Positions 16,799 through 25,909 of a stretch of 38,806 nt of DNA are shown here, in pieces. The stretch's first letter is position 1. Every line of letters starts with the position of its first letter. The notes below the pieces were generated by a model. It was not told the origin of the DNA and did not search any database. It was given only the letters and a program-made list of their open reading frames with translations. The position numbers and the translations under genes are program-made. The stretch is from Spirulinaceae cyanobacterium SM2_1_0 (GTDB lineage: Bacteria; Cyanobacteriota; Cyanobacteriia; Cyanobacteriales; Spirulinaceae), in contig JAAUTY010000046.1 in assembly GCA_012031265.1 (NCBI GenBank), positions 1 to 38,806 of the forward strand, given 5' to 3'.

Positions 16799-18007
16799 AT
16801 GGTGTCCACAGTCTCCGCCATCGAATCCCTCGCCAACGGACAGGTTCGCTCCAGCATTCGTGCGCTCCAGCCGCAGCTTGTCGCTTGGCGGCGACACCTC
16901 CACCAGCGACCGGAGCTGGGGTTCAAGGAGCAGTTGACCGCCGCGTTTATTGCGCAGAAGTTGACTGACTGGGGAGTCCGACACCAGACGGGAATTGCGA
17001 AAACCGGCGTTGTAGCCGTGATCCCCGGCACCCGACCGGGGCCGGTGCTCGCGGTGCGCGCCGATATGGATGCCCTGCCGATCCAGGAGCTAAACGAAGT
17101 TCCCTACTGCTCGCAGCACGACGGTGTCATGCACGCCTGTGGGCATGACGGACATACGGCGATCGCCCTCGGCCTCGCCCATTACTTGAGTAAAAACAAT
17201 GACTTCAGCGGCACGGTCAAACTGATTTTCCAACCCGCTGAAGAGGGTCCTGGGGGCGCGAAACCAATGATCGAGGCGGGCGTGCTGACCCATCCGACTG
17301 TCGATGCGATCATCGGGCTGCACCTCTGGAATAATATGCCCGTGGGGCAGATGGGCGTGCGCGCCGGGGCGCTGATGGCGGCGGTTGAGTGTTTTCGCTG
17401 CATGATCGCGGGCAAAGGCGGCCACGGGGCAATGCCGCAGCAGACGATTGATCCAGTCGTCGTCAGTGCCCAGATCGTCAATGCCCTACAAGCGATCGTG
17501 GCCCGCAATATCAACCCGCTCGATGCAGCCGTCGTCACGGTCGGCGAACTGCACGCCGGTTCCGCCCTGAACGTGATTCCCGATACGGCGCGGATGAGCG
17601 GCACGGTGCGGTACTTCAAGCCAGAGTACGAAGGGTACTTCGGGCAACGAATGGCTGCCATCATCCGGGGCATCTGCCAGAGCCACGGCGCAACCTATGA
17701 GCTGGATTATTGGCAGTTGTACCCGGCGCTGATCAACGATGCCAGCATGGCGAGCTTGGTGCGCTCGATCGCCACGGAAGTGATCGAAACTCCCCTGGGG
17801 GTCGTCCCCGAATGTCAAACCATGGGCGGCGAGGATATGGCCTTCTTTTTGCAACAAGTACCCGGTTGCTACTTCTTCCTCGGCTCTGCAAATGCGGCCA
17901 AAGGACTCGCCTATCCCCACCATCATCCCCGTTTCGATTTTGACGAACGGGTGCTCTGTGTGGGGGTAGAAATGTTCGCGCGCTGCATTGAAGCCTTCTG
18001 CCGATGA
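16799..18007 (+). CDS. M20-family amidohydrolase (N-acyl-amino acid / IAA-conjugate hydrolase type)
   Basis: The 402-aa protein is a complete M20D peptidase-like hydrolase: [12 protein letters not shown] near residue 31, [10 protein letters not shown], the metal site CGHDGH (Cys114, His116), [11 protein letters not shown] with the catalytic Glu148/149, the dimerisation domain, and [14 protein letters not shown] toward the end. Members remove acyl groups from amino acids (aminoacylase, hippurate hydrolase, IAA-amino acid hydrolase); the natural substrate cannot be chosen from sequence. No signal peptide, so cytoplasmic. Its last codons overlap the endonuclease V start by four bases (ATGA), implying translational coupling. 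The ATG at 16799 is preferred though no strong ribosome site is visible. Confidence 0.93.
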   Translation: MVSTVSAIESLANGQVRSSIRALQPQLVAWRRHLHQRPELGFKEQLTAAFIAQKLTDWGVRHQTGIAKTGVVAVIPGTRPGPVLAVRADMDALPIQELNEVPYCSQHDGVMHACGHDGHTAIALGLAHYLSKNNDFSGTVKLIFQPAEEGPGGAKPMIEAGVLTHPTVDAIIGLHLWNNMPVGQMGVRAGALMAAVECFRCMIAGKGGHGAMPQQTIDPVVVSAQIVNALQAIVARNINPLDAAVVTVGELHAGSALNVIPDTARMSGTVRYFKPEYEGYFGQRMAAIIRGICQSHGATYELDYWQLYPALINDASMASLVRSIATEVIETPLGVVPECQTMGGEDMAFFLQQVPGCYFFLGSANAAKGLAYPHHHPRFDFDERVLCVGVEMFARCIEAFCR

Positions 18008-18669
18008 AGGTTCCGGCTATCGAGTCTTGGCCGCAGACGACGGCTGAGGCGATCGCCATCCAAACGGCGTTACGTGATCGCGTCATTCGCACCGATGACT
18101 TTGCAGACATCCGCCAGGTCGCCGGGGTCGATGTCGGCTTCGAGGCTGGTTACAAAATTGCCCGCGCGGCGGTCGTCGTGCTGAGCTTTCCAGAACTTAC
18201 TTGGCAGGAACAGGCGATCGCCCGGCTGCCCACACCCTTTCCCTATGTGCCCGGTTTCCTCTCCTTTCGCGAAGTGCCGGTGATTGTGCAAGCGCTCGCC
18301 TCCTTGCAATGCGAGCCGGATCTGATCCTCTGCGACGGCCAGGGCTATGCTCATCCGCGCCGCTTTGGTCTCGCTTGCCATCTTGGCGTTTTGCTGGATC
18401 GCCCGACGATCGGCGTCGCGAAGTCGCGGTTAATCGGTACCCATGCCGAACCCGGCTCCGAGAAGGGCAATTGGCAACCTTTGTGGCATCAGGATGAACA
18501 GATCGGGGCGGTCTTGCGATCGCGCACCAATGTTCGTCCGCTCTACATTTCCACCGGGCATCGGGTCAGCCTGGAAACGGCGATTGATTTCACCCTCCGC
18601 TGCACGCCAAAATATCGCCTCCCGGAAACGACACGCTTGGCGGACAAGCTCGCCTCCAATCGGGGCTGA
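18004..18669 (+). CDS. nfi: Endonuclease V
   Basis: The 221-aa protein has all the endonuclease V landmarks: VAGVDVGF with Asp43, the conserved [11 protein letters not shown] ending in Glu90, [20 protein letters not shown] with Asp111, GVAKSRL and [11 protein letters not shown] with the conserved His. These correspond to the metal-binding and wedge residues of E. coli Nfi (Asp35, Glu89, Asp110, His214). The enzyme nicks DNA (or RNA) one nucleotide 3' of hypoxanthine and so starts repair of deaminated adenine. It overlaps the M20 gene by ATGA; the two activities have no obvious functional link. A large palindrome and a dispersed repeat follow its stop. Confidence 0.96.
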   Translation: MKVPAIESWPQTTAEAIAIQTALRDRVIRTDDFADIRQVAGVDVGFEAGYKIARAAVVVLSFPELTWQEQAIARLPTPFPYVPGFLSFREVPVIVQALASLQCEPDLILCDGQGYAHPRRFGLACHLGVLLDRPTIGVAKSRLIGTHAEPGSEKGNWQPLWHQDEQIGAVLRSRTNVRPLYISTGHRVSLETAIDFTLRCTPKYRLPETTRLADKLASNRG

Positions 18670-18687
18670 TTGGGAATCGGGTGTGCG

Positions 18688-18779
18688 GTAGGGGCAGGTT
18701 TCCAACCATTGGTGTGAACTTAAGCAGCTAAAGGTAGCCACCTTCCTTAAGTTCACACCAGTGGTTTCAAACCCGCTAC
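18688..18779. repeat. Large imperfect palindrome (MITE-like or terminator-like)
   Basis: Two arms of about 35 bases (18688-18724 and 18746-18779) are inverted copies. The inner 15 bases, TGGTGTGAACTTAAG, match perfectly and the outer GTAG...GGTTTCCAACC part matches with a few mismatches. The 21-base spacer itself holds AAGGT...ACCTT. The outer GGGGCAGGTTT-type ends resemble palindromic repeats common in cyanobacterial genomes (memory, not searched). It could fold as one long hairpin between the convergent nfi and RND genes. Confidence 0.8.
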
Positions 18780-18807
18780 TACTGGGATTTTAGATACAGA
18801 TTCAGGA

Positions 18808-18918
18808 CTAGTACCGCTACGCGGAATTTTGAGTTCTGAGTTTTGAGTGATGAGTGCAGACAATACAGGCATCCTACGGCTCCTGAATGGGGATCTCATT
18901 GCCGCCGCCTTGTACTAG
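18808..18918 (+). repeat. 111-bp dispersed repeat, copy A
   Basis: Bounded by CTAG at 18808-18811 and 18915-18918, with inner ends CTAGTACCGC...CTTGTACTAG. The left half contains T/G-rich near-tandem units (GAGTTCTGAGTTTTGAGTG). It differs from copy B at five positions and from copy D at five positions by eye. It lies between the palindrome at 18688-18779 and the 3' end of the RND gene, in the sense direction of nfi. Confidence 0.92.
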
Positions 18919-18938
18919 GAACATGGCGTGAGCGGCAC

Positions 18939-21900
18939 TTACAGCTCGCGCGCGGGCGCTTCGGGGAGCTGGGGCGGCTGGTGATCTGGCTCGCTCCAGC
19001 CATTACCCAGGGCACTGTGCCCGTCACGATCTGCATCAGGAAGGTGCGGCTGGCGATCGCGCTTTCCCCGCTCCGAGATGCTTTTAATCACGATGTAGAG
19101 AATCGGGACTAGGAACAGGCTCAAGAAGGTCGCCACCAGATAGCCACCAAAGACCGCCGTACCAATCGAGCGCCGACTTGCCGCACCCGCGCCGGTGGCG
19201 ATCAGCAGCGGAAAGAAGCCGATCAAGCCGGAAAAGGCGGTCATCAGAATCGGGCGCAGGCGTTCCTGGCCCGCTTCGATCGCGGCTTTGACCAGATCAA
19301 AGCCCTGTTCGCGTAGTTGGTCGGCATATTCCACCACGAGGATGGCGTTTTTGCTCGCCAAACCAATCAGCATCACCAGACCGATCTGGCAGTAAATATC
19401 ATTAGGCAAGCCGCGCAACAGTTGCGACAGTAGCGCGCCGAGGATGGCGAGCGGCACAGTGAGCATGATCACAATCGGCGTCACGTAGCTCTCGTACTGG
19501 GCAGCAAGCACCAGGAAGACCATCAACAGACCGATGCCGAAAATGATCGGCGCTTGCCCCGCTGACTGAATTTCCTCGAGCGCATTGCCCGTCCACTCGA
19601 AGCTGATCGTTGGGGGCAGGACGCGCTGCACCAACTGCTCCATCGCTACCAGCGCTTGCCCAGAACTCTTGCCGGGAGCGGCGTTGCCATTGACGGAGAT
19701 CGAGCGGAAGAGGTTGTAATGGTTGATCGTTTGCGCGCCGGTGCTAGAGGTGAGAGTCACCAAATTGCTGAGCGGAATCATCTCGTCCTGGGCGGAGCGG
19801 ACGTAGAGTTGGTTGACATCCTCGGGATTGTTGCGGAAGGGCAGATCGGCCTGGACGTAGACGCGATAGTTGCGTTGGCCGAGTTCAAAGTCATTGACAT
19901 ATTGCGAACCGAGGGCGGTTTGCATGACCCCGAAGACCTCATCGACATCGACACCCAGGGCCTTGGCACGGTTGCGATCGACTTCGACCACTAGCTTCGG
20001 GGTGCCTGTGGCATAGGTGGTGAGGACATTGGTGACATTGCTGGCGATCGCGCCAATCTCCTCACTCGCCGCGGCCGCCTCGGCATCGGGGGGGCCGCCG
20101 GGCATCTGATTTGCCACGCCGATCAGCTGCCAAGCGTTACCGACAAAAGCATCGAGGGGAATCTCAGTCAGGGCTTGCAACTCCATCTGGAAACCGCCAA
20201 AGTTGTCCAAACCCTGAATCGGTGGTGCGTTGAAGGGAAAGATGCGGGCTTCGGTGATCTGCGACAAGGCCCCGAAGGCTTGGCCGATGATCGCCTGTAC
20301 GGGCAGGGGCCGGTCGGCCCAGGGTTCGAGCAGCGTGAACATGATGCCGCGATTGGGCGCGCCGCTAGGGAAGCTAAAGCCGGTGACGGCGAAATTTGAC
20401 TGTACGCCGGGGAGTTCTAGCATGGTCATGGAGGCGCGATCCATGACTTCGCGGGTGTATTCCAGGGACACGCCTTCCGGGGCTTGGACGATGGTGATGA
20501 AGTAGCCCTGGTCTTCGTCGGGGAGGAAGGCGGAGGGCACGAGGTTGTAAATCCAGGCGGTCAGCACCAGCAGCAAGCCGAAAGCGCCGACCACCAGCCA
20601 GCGGGTGTGGGAGAGGAAGTGGAGCGATCGCTCATAGCGCCGCCGTGACCAGTCCAATCCCCGATTGAAGCGTTCAAATAGGCGACCCAGCGGCCCGTGG
20701 GCGGGCGGCTTGTCGCGCAGCAGCATCGCCGCCAGGGTCGGCGAGAGGGTGAGAGCATTGAAGGTGGAGACCAGGATCGAGAAAGCGATCGTCAGCGCGA
20801 ATTGCTGGTAAATCGCGCCGGTCGTGCCGGGGAAGAAGGCGACAGGGATGAACACCGCCATCAGCACCAGCGAGGTGGCGACGATCGCGCCCGAGAGTTC
20901 GCGCATGGCGGCGATCGCCGCCTGCATGGGGGTGAAGCCGCGATCATGAATCTTGGCGGTCACCGCTTCGACCACCACGATTGCATCATCCACGACCAGA
21001 CCCGTTGCCAGAGTCATGCCGAACAGCGTCAGAGTATTGATCGAGAAGCCAAAGAGGCGCGTGAAGATGAAGGTGCCGACCAGCGAGATCGGGATCGTGA
21101 TGCTAGGGATCAGGGTCGCACGCCAGTCTTGCAAAAAGATGTAGATGACCAAGACGACGAGGGCGATCGCCAGCACCAGCGTCGAGATCACATCCCGCAG
21201 CGAGGCGGCGACGAACATGGTGGTGTCGAAGGCGAGGCTGTAGGTTATGCCCGGCGGAAAGGCTTGGCTGAGCCGCTCCATCTCGGCCGTCACCGCCGCC
21301 GAGGCGTTCAGGGCATTGGTTCCTGGGGCTTGGTTGATGCCGAGACCGACGGCTTCAATCGGGGTGCCATCCTCACTGGTGTAGCGGCTGTTGTAGGTCA
21401 GCGAGACGTTGTAGTTTTCGGCTCCGAGTTCGGCGCGGCCGACATCCCGCAGCCTGACCAGCGCGCCGTCTTCTCCCGTTGCCACGACGACATTCTCAAA
21501 TTCCTCAACGCTACTAAGGCGGCTGAGGGCGCGCAAGCTGATCTGGTAGTCTTGGCCGGGGGCCGGGGGCTGACCGATTTGCCCCGCGCCGACCTGGATA
21601 TTTTGCTCCCGGACGGCATTGACGACTGACTGCATGGTCAGACCGCGACTGGCGAGGCGGTTGGGATCGAGCCAGAGTCGCATCGCATATTTGCGCTCGC
21701 CAAAGACCTCAACACTGCCGACCCCTTCGACCCGCCGCAGCGCATCGACCACGTAGGTATCCAGATAGTTGCTGATGAAGAGTTCGTCGTATTCGCCGTT
21801 TTCAGCGTAGATGGCGAAGGCTTGCAGGAAGGCACTCGACTGCTTGTTGACGACGAGGCCATTCTGCACCACGGCTTCTGGCAGCAGTGGCTCGACGCGC

Positions 21901-22244
21901 GCCACCCGGTTCTGCACATTGACGGTGGCGATGTCCGGGTCTTGGTCGGCGTCGAAGGTGACGGTGATTTGGCTCAGGCCGTCGCTACTGCTGACGGAGC
22001 TGATATATTTCATGCCATCGACGCCGTTGATCTCGCGTTCGAGAATATTGGTAACAGCGCTTTCAACTGTATCGGCAGACGCGCCGGTGTAGTTCGCCGT
22101 GACTACGACCTGGGTGGGGGTGATGTTGGGGAACTGGGCGATCGGTAGCGTCAGGGCGGCGATCGCCCCCAGCAGCAGCACGATCAGCGAGCAAACCGTG
22201 CTGAAGACGGGGCGTTTGATAAAGAAATTGACAAACAGCAGCAT
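18939..22244 (-). CDS. RND-family multidrug efflux permease (HAE1 type)
   Basis: This 1101-aa inner-membrane pump starts MLLFVNFFIKRPVFSTVCSL, the canonical RND N-terminus. It shows the TM4 proton-relay motif GLVVDDAIVVVEAV, FPNITPTQVVVTANYTGASA in the first porter domain and paired 12-helix topology with two large periplasmic loops. HAE1 members take hydrophobic drugs, detergents or metabolites from the periplasm/outer leaflet and export them with a membrane-fusion protein and a TolC-like channel. The frame is open 44 codons upstream, but those residues are not family-like. It starts 67 bases after the membrane-fusion gene, forming an operon. No TolC homologue is in the window. The C-terminus is extended by ~40 hydrophilic residues. 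Confidence 0.96.
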   Translation of the reverse strand: MLLFVNFFIKRPVFSTVCSLIVLLLGAIAALTLPIAQFPNITPTQVVVTANYTGASADTVESAVTNILEREINGVDGMKYISSVSSSDGLSQITVTFDADQDPDIATVNVQNRVARVEPLLPEAVVQNGLVVNKQSSAFLQAFAIYAENGEYDELFISNYLDTYVVDALRRVEGVGSVEVFGERKYAMRLWLDPNRLASRGLTMQSVVNAVREQNIQVGAGQIGQPPAPGQDYQISLRALSRLSSVEEFENVVVATGEDGALVRLRDVGRAELGAENYNVSLTYNSRYTSEDGTPIEAVGLGINQAPGTNALNASAAVTAEMERLSQAFPPGITYSLAFDTTMFVAASLRDVISTLVLAIALVVLVIYIFLQDWRATLIPSITIPISLVGTFIFTRLFGFSINTLTLFGMTLATGLVVDDAIVVVEAVTAKIHDRGFTPMQAAIAAMRELSGAIVATSLVLMAVFIPVAFFPGTTGAIYQQFALTIAFSILVSTFNALTLSPTLAAMLLRDKPPAHGPLGRLFERFNRGLDWSRRRYERSLHFLSHTRWLVVGAFGLLLVLTAWIYNLVPSAFLPDEDQGYFITIVQAPEGVSLEYTREVMDRASMTMLELPGVQSNFAVTGFSFPSGAPNRGIMFTLLEPWADRPLPVQAIIGQAFGALSQITEARIFPFNAPPIQGLDNFGGFQMELQALTEIPLDAFVGNAWQLIGVANQMPGGPPDAEAAAASEEIGAIASNVTNVLTTYATGTPKLVVEVDRNRAKALGVDVDEVFGVMQTALGSQYVNDFELGQRNYRVYVQADLPFRNNPEDVNQLYVRSAQDEMIPLSNLVTLTSSTGAQTINHYNLFRSISVNGNAAPGKSSGQALVAMEQLVQRVLPPTISFEWTGNALEEIQSAGQAPIIFGIGLLMVFLVLAAQYESYVTPIVIMLTVPLAILGALLSQLLRGLPNDIYCQIGLVMLIGLASKNAILVVEYADQLREQGFDLVKAAIEAGQERLRPILMTAFSGLIGFFPLLIATGAGAASRRSIGTAVFGGYLVATFLSLFLVPILYIVIKSISERGKRDRQPHLPDADRDGHSALGNGWSEPDHQPPQLPEAPAREL

Positions 22245-22311
22245 AGCAGAGCCGGGAGCGAGGGGGACAAAAACCACAACCGTCCGGGAGTCGGGCGGTT
22301 GGCAAGTGCGT

Positions 22312-23670
22312 CTAGGGTTGGTTCGTGAAGGAAGATTCTTGGGTCTCAGCCGCCGCTTCGGCGGCCTGGGGGGCAATCGGCACGCCGTCTTGGAGATTGA
22401 GGATGCCGGAGGTGATCAGGCGATCGCCCGGTTCCAGACCCGAGAGAACTTGATAATTGTTGCCTTGGATCGCGCCGAGCTGTACCGGTTTCTGTTGGGC
22501 GATGTCTTGGGCGGGATCATCGGGCGAGCTGGCGACGACGAAGACGAAGGGCTGACCGGCGACCCGCGAGACGGCGCTGGTCGGAATCAGCAGGCCGGGC
22601 TGCCGCTGCCAAATGACGCGCGCCCGGACAAACTGACCGTCGCGCAGCCCGCCGCGACCGGCGAAGGTAGCCTTGGCAAGGATCGCTTGCGAAGCGGGAT
22701 CAACCTGCGGCGAGACGAAGCTGATGCGGCCTGTGGCGAGGGCGGTATCACTTTCGGCACCCAACAGCTCCACCGTCAAGCCATTGCGTAGCTCAGCGGC
22801 GCGCTCAGCCGGGATCGCCAGCCGCAACTCAAAGTTCTGATTGGCGCTGATCGCCGTCAGTGGCTCGCCGACATTCACATAGTCACCGACCTTGACGGCG
22901 ATGTCGCCGACCACGCCCGCGATCGGCGCGCGCACGCGTGTGAATTGCAGATTTTCCGTGGCGACGTTGAGTTGCGCTAGGGCTTGATTGACCGCCGCGC
23001 CCTCGCGTTGCAGGGTGGCTTGGGCAGCGCGGCGGCGATCTTCGGCGGCTTCGATGGCGGCTTGGGCGGCGGCGACGGCTTCGCGAGCGGCATTGCGACT
23101 GGCGATCGCCGTTTCATAATTACTGGTCTGAATGTCGAGCTGCTGCTGCGCCTGGACACCTTCCTCGACCAGAAACTTCGTGCGTTCGAGTTCTTCGGCT
23201 TGCAGCTCCAGTTGGGCGGTTTGGCGGGCGAGTTCGGCTTCGGCTTGCTTTTTCTCGACTTCGGCGCGCTTGCGGTCGGCGCGAGCGGCGCTGAGGTTGG
23301 CTTCGGCATTGCTGAGTACGGCGCGCTGGATGCCGATGTTGGCATTGGCGGCGCGGACTTCGGCGCGATCGCCCTCAGCATTAAGCTGAATGAGCAATTG
23401 GCCGGGGGTGACGCGATCGCCATTCTCGACCGCGATCTGCTCGACGCGCCCCGCTACCTCCGGTCGCAGGGTGACGCGCTCGCTCGCCTCGAGGCTGCCG
23501 ACAAATTCGCTGCTGTCTTCGAGGGTGCTGGTTTCCAGCTCAGCGAGCGTGACCGGCACTGCTTGATCGCCGAACATCCCCCCAGGGGGGTTACCACCGC
23601 AGGCACCGAGGAGCAAGGTGAGGAGAAGACCCGCCCCAAGCGAGCCAGAGGATAGCGAGTAGCGGCGCAT
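22312..23670 (-). CDS. RND efflux periplasmic adaptor (membrane-fusion lipoprotein)
   Basis: From the ATG at 23670 the protein has 452 residues. It begins with a lipoprotein signal (LGAGLLLTLLLGACGG, lipid Cys24), then SLEASERVTLRPEVAGRVEQI and the lipoyl half motif. A very long alpha-helical hairpin rich in Ala/Glu/Arg/Gln follows (about residues 85-215), then the second lipoyl half (APIAGVVGDIAVKVGDYVNVGEPL), beta-barrel and membrane-proximal domains. This is the AcrA/MexA family. It should bridge the RND pump at 18939-22244 to an outer-membrane channel. A GTG 17 codons upstream (23721) is an alternative start. The gene is first in the operon and is divergent from the MerR-type regulator. 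Confidence 0.94.
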   Translation of the reverse strand: MRRYSLSSGSLGAGLLLTLLLGACGGNPPGGMFGDQAVPVTLAELETSTLEDSSEFVGSLEASERVTLRPEVAGRVEQIAVENGDRVTPGQLLIQLNAEGDRAEVRAANANIGIQRAVLSNAEANLSAARADRKRAEVEKKQAEAELARQTAQLELQAEELERTKFLVEEGVQAQQQLDIQTSNYETAIASRNAAREAVAAAQAAIEAAEDRRRAAQATLQREGAAVNQALAQLNVATENLQFTRVRAPIAGVVGDIAVKVGDYVNVGEPLTAISANQNFELRLAIPAERAAELRNGLTVELLGAESDTALATGRISFVSPQVDPASQAILAKATFAGRGGLRDGQFVRARVIWQRQPGLLIPTSAVSRVAGQPFVFVVASSPDDPAQDIAQQKPVQLGAIQGNNYQVLSGLEPGDRLITSGILNLQDGVPIAPQAAEAAAETQESSFTNQP

Positions 23671-23857
23671 AGGAGGAGTAGCCCGAAGGCAGAGACGACA
23701 GCGATCTCGAGATTTATGCACGGGGAGCAGTCAGCAGACTTTCGCGCCAGAACCACAGACCGAGGCTACTACAGACAGTAGCACAATTTGTAACACATCG
23801 TTGGTGAGCGGCTACGGTTCGACCAACAGGGATGAGTAGCGACAAATGTACCCGCAG

Positions 23858-23887
23858 TTTAAACTGTGGAGTATAGTCCACAGTCAA
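23858..23887 (-). promoter_or_regulatory. MerR-type operator/promoter for the efflux operon
   Basis: A perfect dyad ACTGTGGA (23863-23870) and TCCACAGT (23877-23884) with a six-base spacer lies between the divergent efflux and regulator genes. On the minus strand TTGACT (23887-23882) forms a -35. A -10 (TTTAAA or TAAACT, 23863-23856) follows 18 to 20 bases further on, so the dyad fills an overlong spacer. That geometry is the signature of promoters activated by MerR-family proteins. It points toward the membrane-fusion/RND operon. Confidence 0.75.
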
Positions 23888-23911
23888 CCCACATCGTTAT
23901 CGATTTTGGTC

Positions 23912-24337
23912 ATGTTAATCGGCGAGCTGGCTCAGCGGGCGGGGGTCTCGAAGGATACGATCCGCCTCTACGAAAAAATGGGATTGCTGACGGCGCGCGA
24001 TCGCCCCGCAGGCAGCCGCTTTTATAAGGAATACGAGGAAGCCGCCCTAGAACGCCTGGAATTGATCCAATGCGGCAAAAATCTCGGCTTTACCCTCAAC
24101 GAAATCAAGCAATTCCTCGACGAATGCCAAAAACACGGCCCGCTGCCGGTGTCACAAAAAATTGTGCTGCTCGAACGCAAGCTGACCGAGATTGCTGAAA
24201 AAATCCAAAACCTGCGCCAGATCGAAACCTATCTCCTCGAAACGCTGGGGCAATGCCATCAAGAACAAGCGGCATCGGAAGCGGTTTCCTCGCAGACTGT
24301 GGCTCTCTGTTCCCAAAACCAAGAGCTGTCCGCCTAG
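23912..24337 (+). CDS. MerR-family transcriptional regulator
   Basis: From the ATG at 23912 this is 141 residues. The winged-helix signature MLIGELAQRAGVSKDTIRLYEKMGLLTA, followed by RPAGSRFYKEY and ERLELIQCGKNLGFTLNEIK, is diagnostic of MerR proteins. A dimerising coiled coil follows (residues 82-112). Cysteines at 54, 72, 115 and 133 are spaced differently from MerR, CueR or SoxR, so the inducer cannot be assigned. It is divergent from an RND efflux operon with a dyad operator between them, so it probably activates efflux and may control itself. The last bases of the gene, TAG, are the first bases of repeat copy B, so the natural C-terminus may have been altered. The frame is open 22 codons further upstream, without family-like sequence. 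Confidence 0.93.
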   Translation: MLIGELAQRAGVSKDTIRLYEKMGLLTARDRPAGSRFYKEYEEAALERLELIQCGKNLGFTLNEIKQFLDECQKHGPLPVSQKIVLLERKLTEIAEKIQNLRQIETYLLETLGQCHQEQAASEAVSSQTVALCSQNQELSA

Positions 24338-24444
24338 TACCGCTACGCGGAGTTTTGAGTTCTGAGTTTTGAGTGATGAGTGCAGACAATACGGGCATCC
24401 TGCGGCTCCTGAATGGGCATCTCATTGCCGCCGCCTTGTAATAG
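24334..24444 (+). repeat. 111-bp dispersed repeat, copy B
   Basis: This copy runs from CTAG at 24334-24337 to ATAG at 24441-24444 and is the same length as copies A and D; five bases differ from A by eye. Its first CTAG holds the TAG stop codon of the MerR-family gene. The right end has ATAG where other copies have CTAG. The region between this repeat and the membrane-protein gene (24445-24573) holds no supported gene. Confidence 0.92.
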
Positions 24445-24573
24445 GCGATCTCTTTCAAAGACCTTACATTGCTAGGGCAACAGGCCAAAAACCTGGCTGT
24501 GCAAGAGATTTGGGACGGTGACCACCTGCCAAGAAGCCGGTGCCGCCTTCCGCGTCGCGAGACAAAGAGTGAC

Positions 24574-25581
24574 TTAACCCGTACCCCGCCGCCGCCGGGT
24601 ACGGCTGGGACGGCTCGCCGAGACCTGATATTCCAGAGCCGCGCCGACCGCAAAGAGGACACCGCTGAAGACGTAGAACATTTCCAGCAGACCACCGCTC
24701 TCGTACTCGGGCAGTGCCTTGGTGGTGTACTCAAAGCTCATGTCGGCAATATATTTCGCCAGGGCCGCAGCGGCGATCATGCGCCAGGACTGCGAGAAGC
24801 GCCCCCCCCAGAAAGCGAGCAGCAGGGTGGCACTGATAATCAGTAGCGCCAGGTCGCCAAAAATGTAAAAGTAATTCACTGGATCGGCGAAGTTGTTGAG
24901 AAAATCGTCCGTAGCCACCACCCAACCCGGTAAATTAGCGACTTCCTCAACTGTTTCGATCGGCTCAATGGGGGCAGCGGGCGCGGGTATGGCTGGTGCC
25001 GTGGCATTCGGGGACGGCTGAGCTGTGGGCATAGGTTCCGGCACTGGCTCTACTTCGGCTTCGACCGGCGGCGCGATCACTAGCCAGAGGGCGAAGATGA
25101 GACCGGCGATCGCAATGCCCGCGACGATCAACCACTGCTTCATTTCCAGATTCAGGCGACGGGGCAAGACCGCCAAGATCATCCCCCAGCCGACTAGGAA
25201 AGTGAACGCCAGGTAGAGAATATCAGCCGGTGAAATCTCAGGATCGAGTCCGAAATAAAGCTCCCAGATACCAAAAATAAAATTGGCGACAAAGTAGCAG
25301 GCGAGACCAATGCCAATGTACAGCCAAACTTCGCGGCCGCTGGCGATTTGTGGACTTTGCCAGTTGCGGTAGCATAGCCAAGCACCAATGCCGTAGGGCA
25401 CAGTTTCCAAAATGTAGGTGCCGAGCAGATACCAGAATGGACTATCAGCGTCGGGGGGGGTGATGCTGAACATCAAAAAGAAGAGAATCGTCACTGCTGA
25501 CCAAATCAGCCCACCATAGACGACATTGGCACCGCTGAACCATGTATTGATCGCTGCTAATTTTTCCGCTGGTTTGACCAT
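24574..25581 (-). CDS. Polytopic membrane protein with Pro-rich periplasmic or cytoplasmic linker, unknown function
   Basis: This 335-aa protein has hydrophobic segments near residues 19-38 (VVYGGLIWSAVTILFFLMF), 47-68, 85-105 (LYIGIGLACYFVANFIFGI), 118-137, 147-170 (WLIVAGIAIAGLIFALWLVI), then a Pro/Glu/Ala-rich linker (about 170-215). Three more helices follow (LALLIISATLLLAFWGGRF and two after it) and a very basic C-terminus (RPSRTRRRRG). The WELYFGLDPEISPADILYLAF segment recalls membrane sensor modules found in front of GGDEF or kinase domains, but no such output domain is present. I do not recognise a family. It converges on the MerR gene across repeat copy B. Confidence 0.8.
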   Translation of the reverse strand: MVKPAEKLAAINTWFSGANVVYGGLIWSAVTILFFLMFSITPPDADSPFWYLLGTYILETVPYGIGAWLCYRNWQSPQIASGREVWLYIGIGLACYFVANFIFGIWELYFGLDPEISPADILYLAFTFLVGWGMILAVLPRRLNLEMKQWLIVAGIAIAGLIFALWLVIAPPVEAEVEPVPEPMPTAQPSPNATAPAIPAPAAPIEPIETVEEVANLPGWVVATDDFLNNFADPVNYFYIFGDLALLIISATLLLAFWGGRFSQSWRMIAAAALAKYIADMSFEYTTKALPEYESGGLLEMFYVFSGVLFAVGAALEYQVSASRPSRTRRRRGTG

Positions 25582-25909
25582 TGATGCGTCCCATCGCTAC
25601 CAATATCGCTTCGGCCGACTGTCAGGCTCTGGCAGGTGCTCAATCCAACCATAGCATCCAAGGTGAGACGAAGCGGACGAGGGGTTGTGCTGAATATCCA
25701 GCCGCGATCGCCCAACAAATGACGATTTCTCCCACGTCGAATTCAGAAACCAAACTACCCTTTCCCCTGGGCATTCCGCTAGGGGGGGCGACAAAGTTTC
25801 TGTCTGGCCGGGCAGGCGATCGCCCGGCCAGCATAAACCTACAGCCAGCCCACGCAAACCAAAGCAATGGGTTACAGTTTGAAAAATTCCCCCGCTTCTT
25901 GCTCCCGCT
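25582..25909. other. Divergent intergenic region, 328 bp
   Basis: The stretch lies between a minus-strand membrane protein and the plus-strand FAD oxidase. Frames crossing it on both strands have no family-like sequence and no ribosome site. A HIP1-containing palindrome (GGCAGGCGATCGCCCGGCC) is present near 25810-25830. I see no clear promoter pair, RNA gene or repeat. Confidence 0.5.

Noticed and set aside
20697-21629. 310-residue open frame opposite the RND gene
   Set aside because: It is an antisense shadow of the RND coding strand, very rich in Arg/Gly/Asp/His with no domain signal.
23810-23830. GGTTCGACC as a possible tRNA T-arm
   Set aside because: No matching acceptor, anticodon or D-arm sequence around it; no tRNA could be folded.
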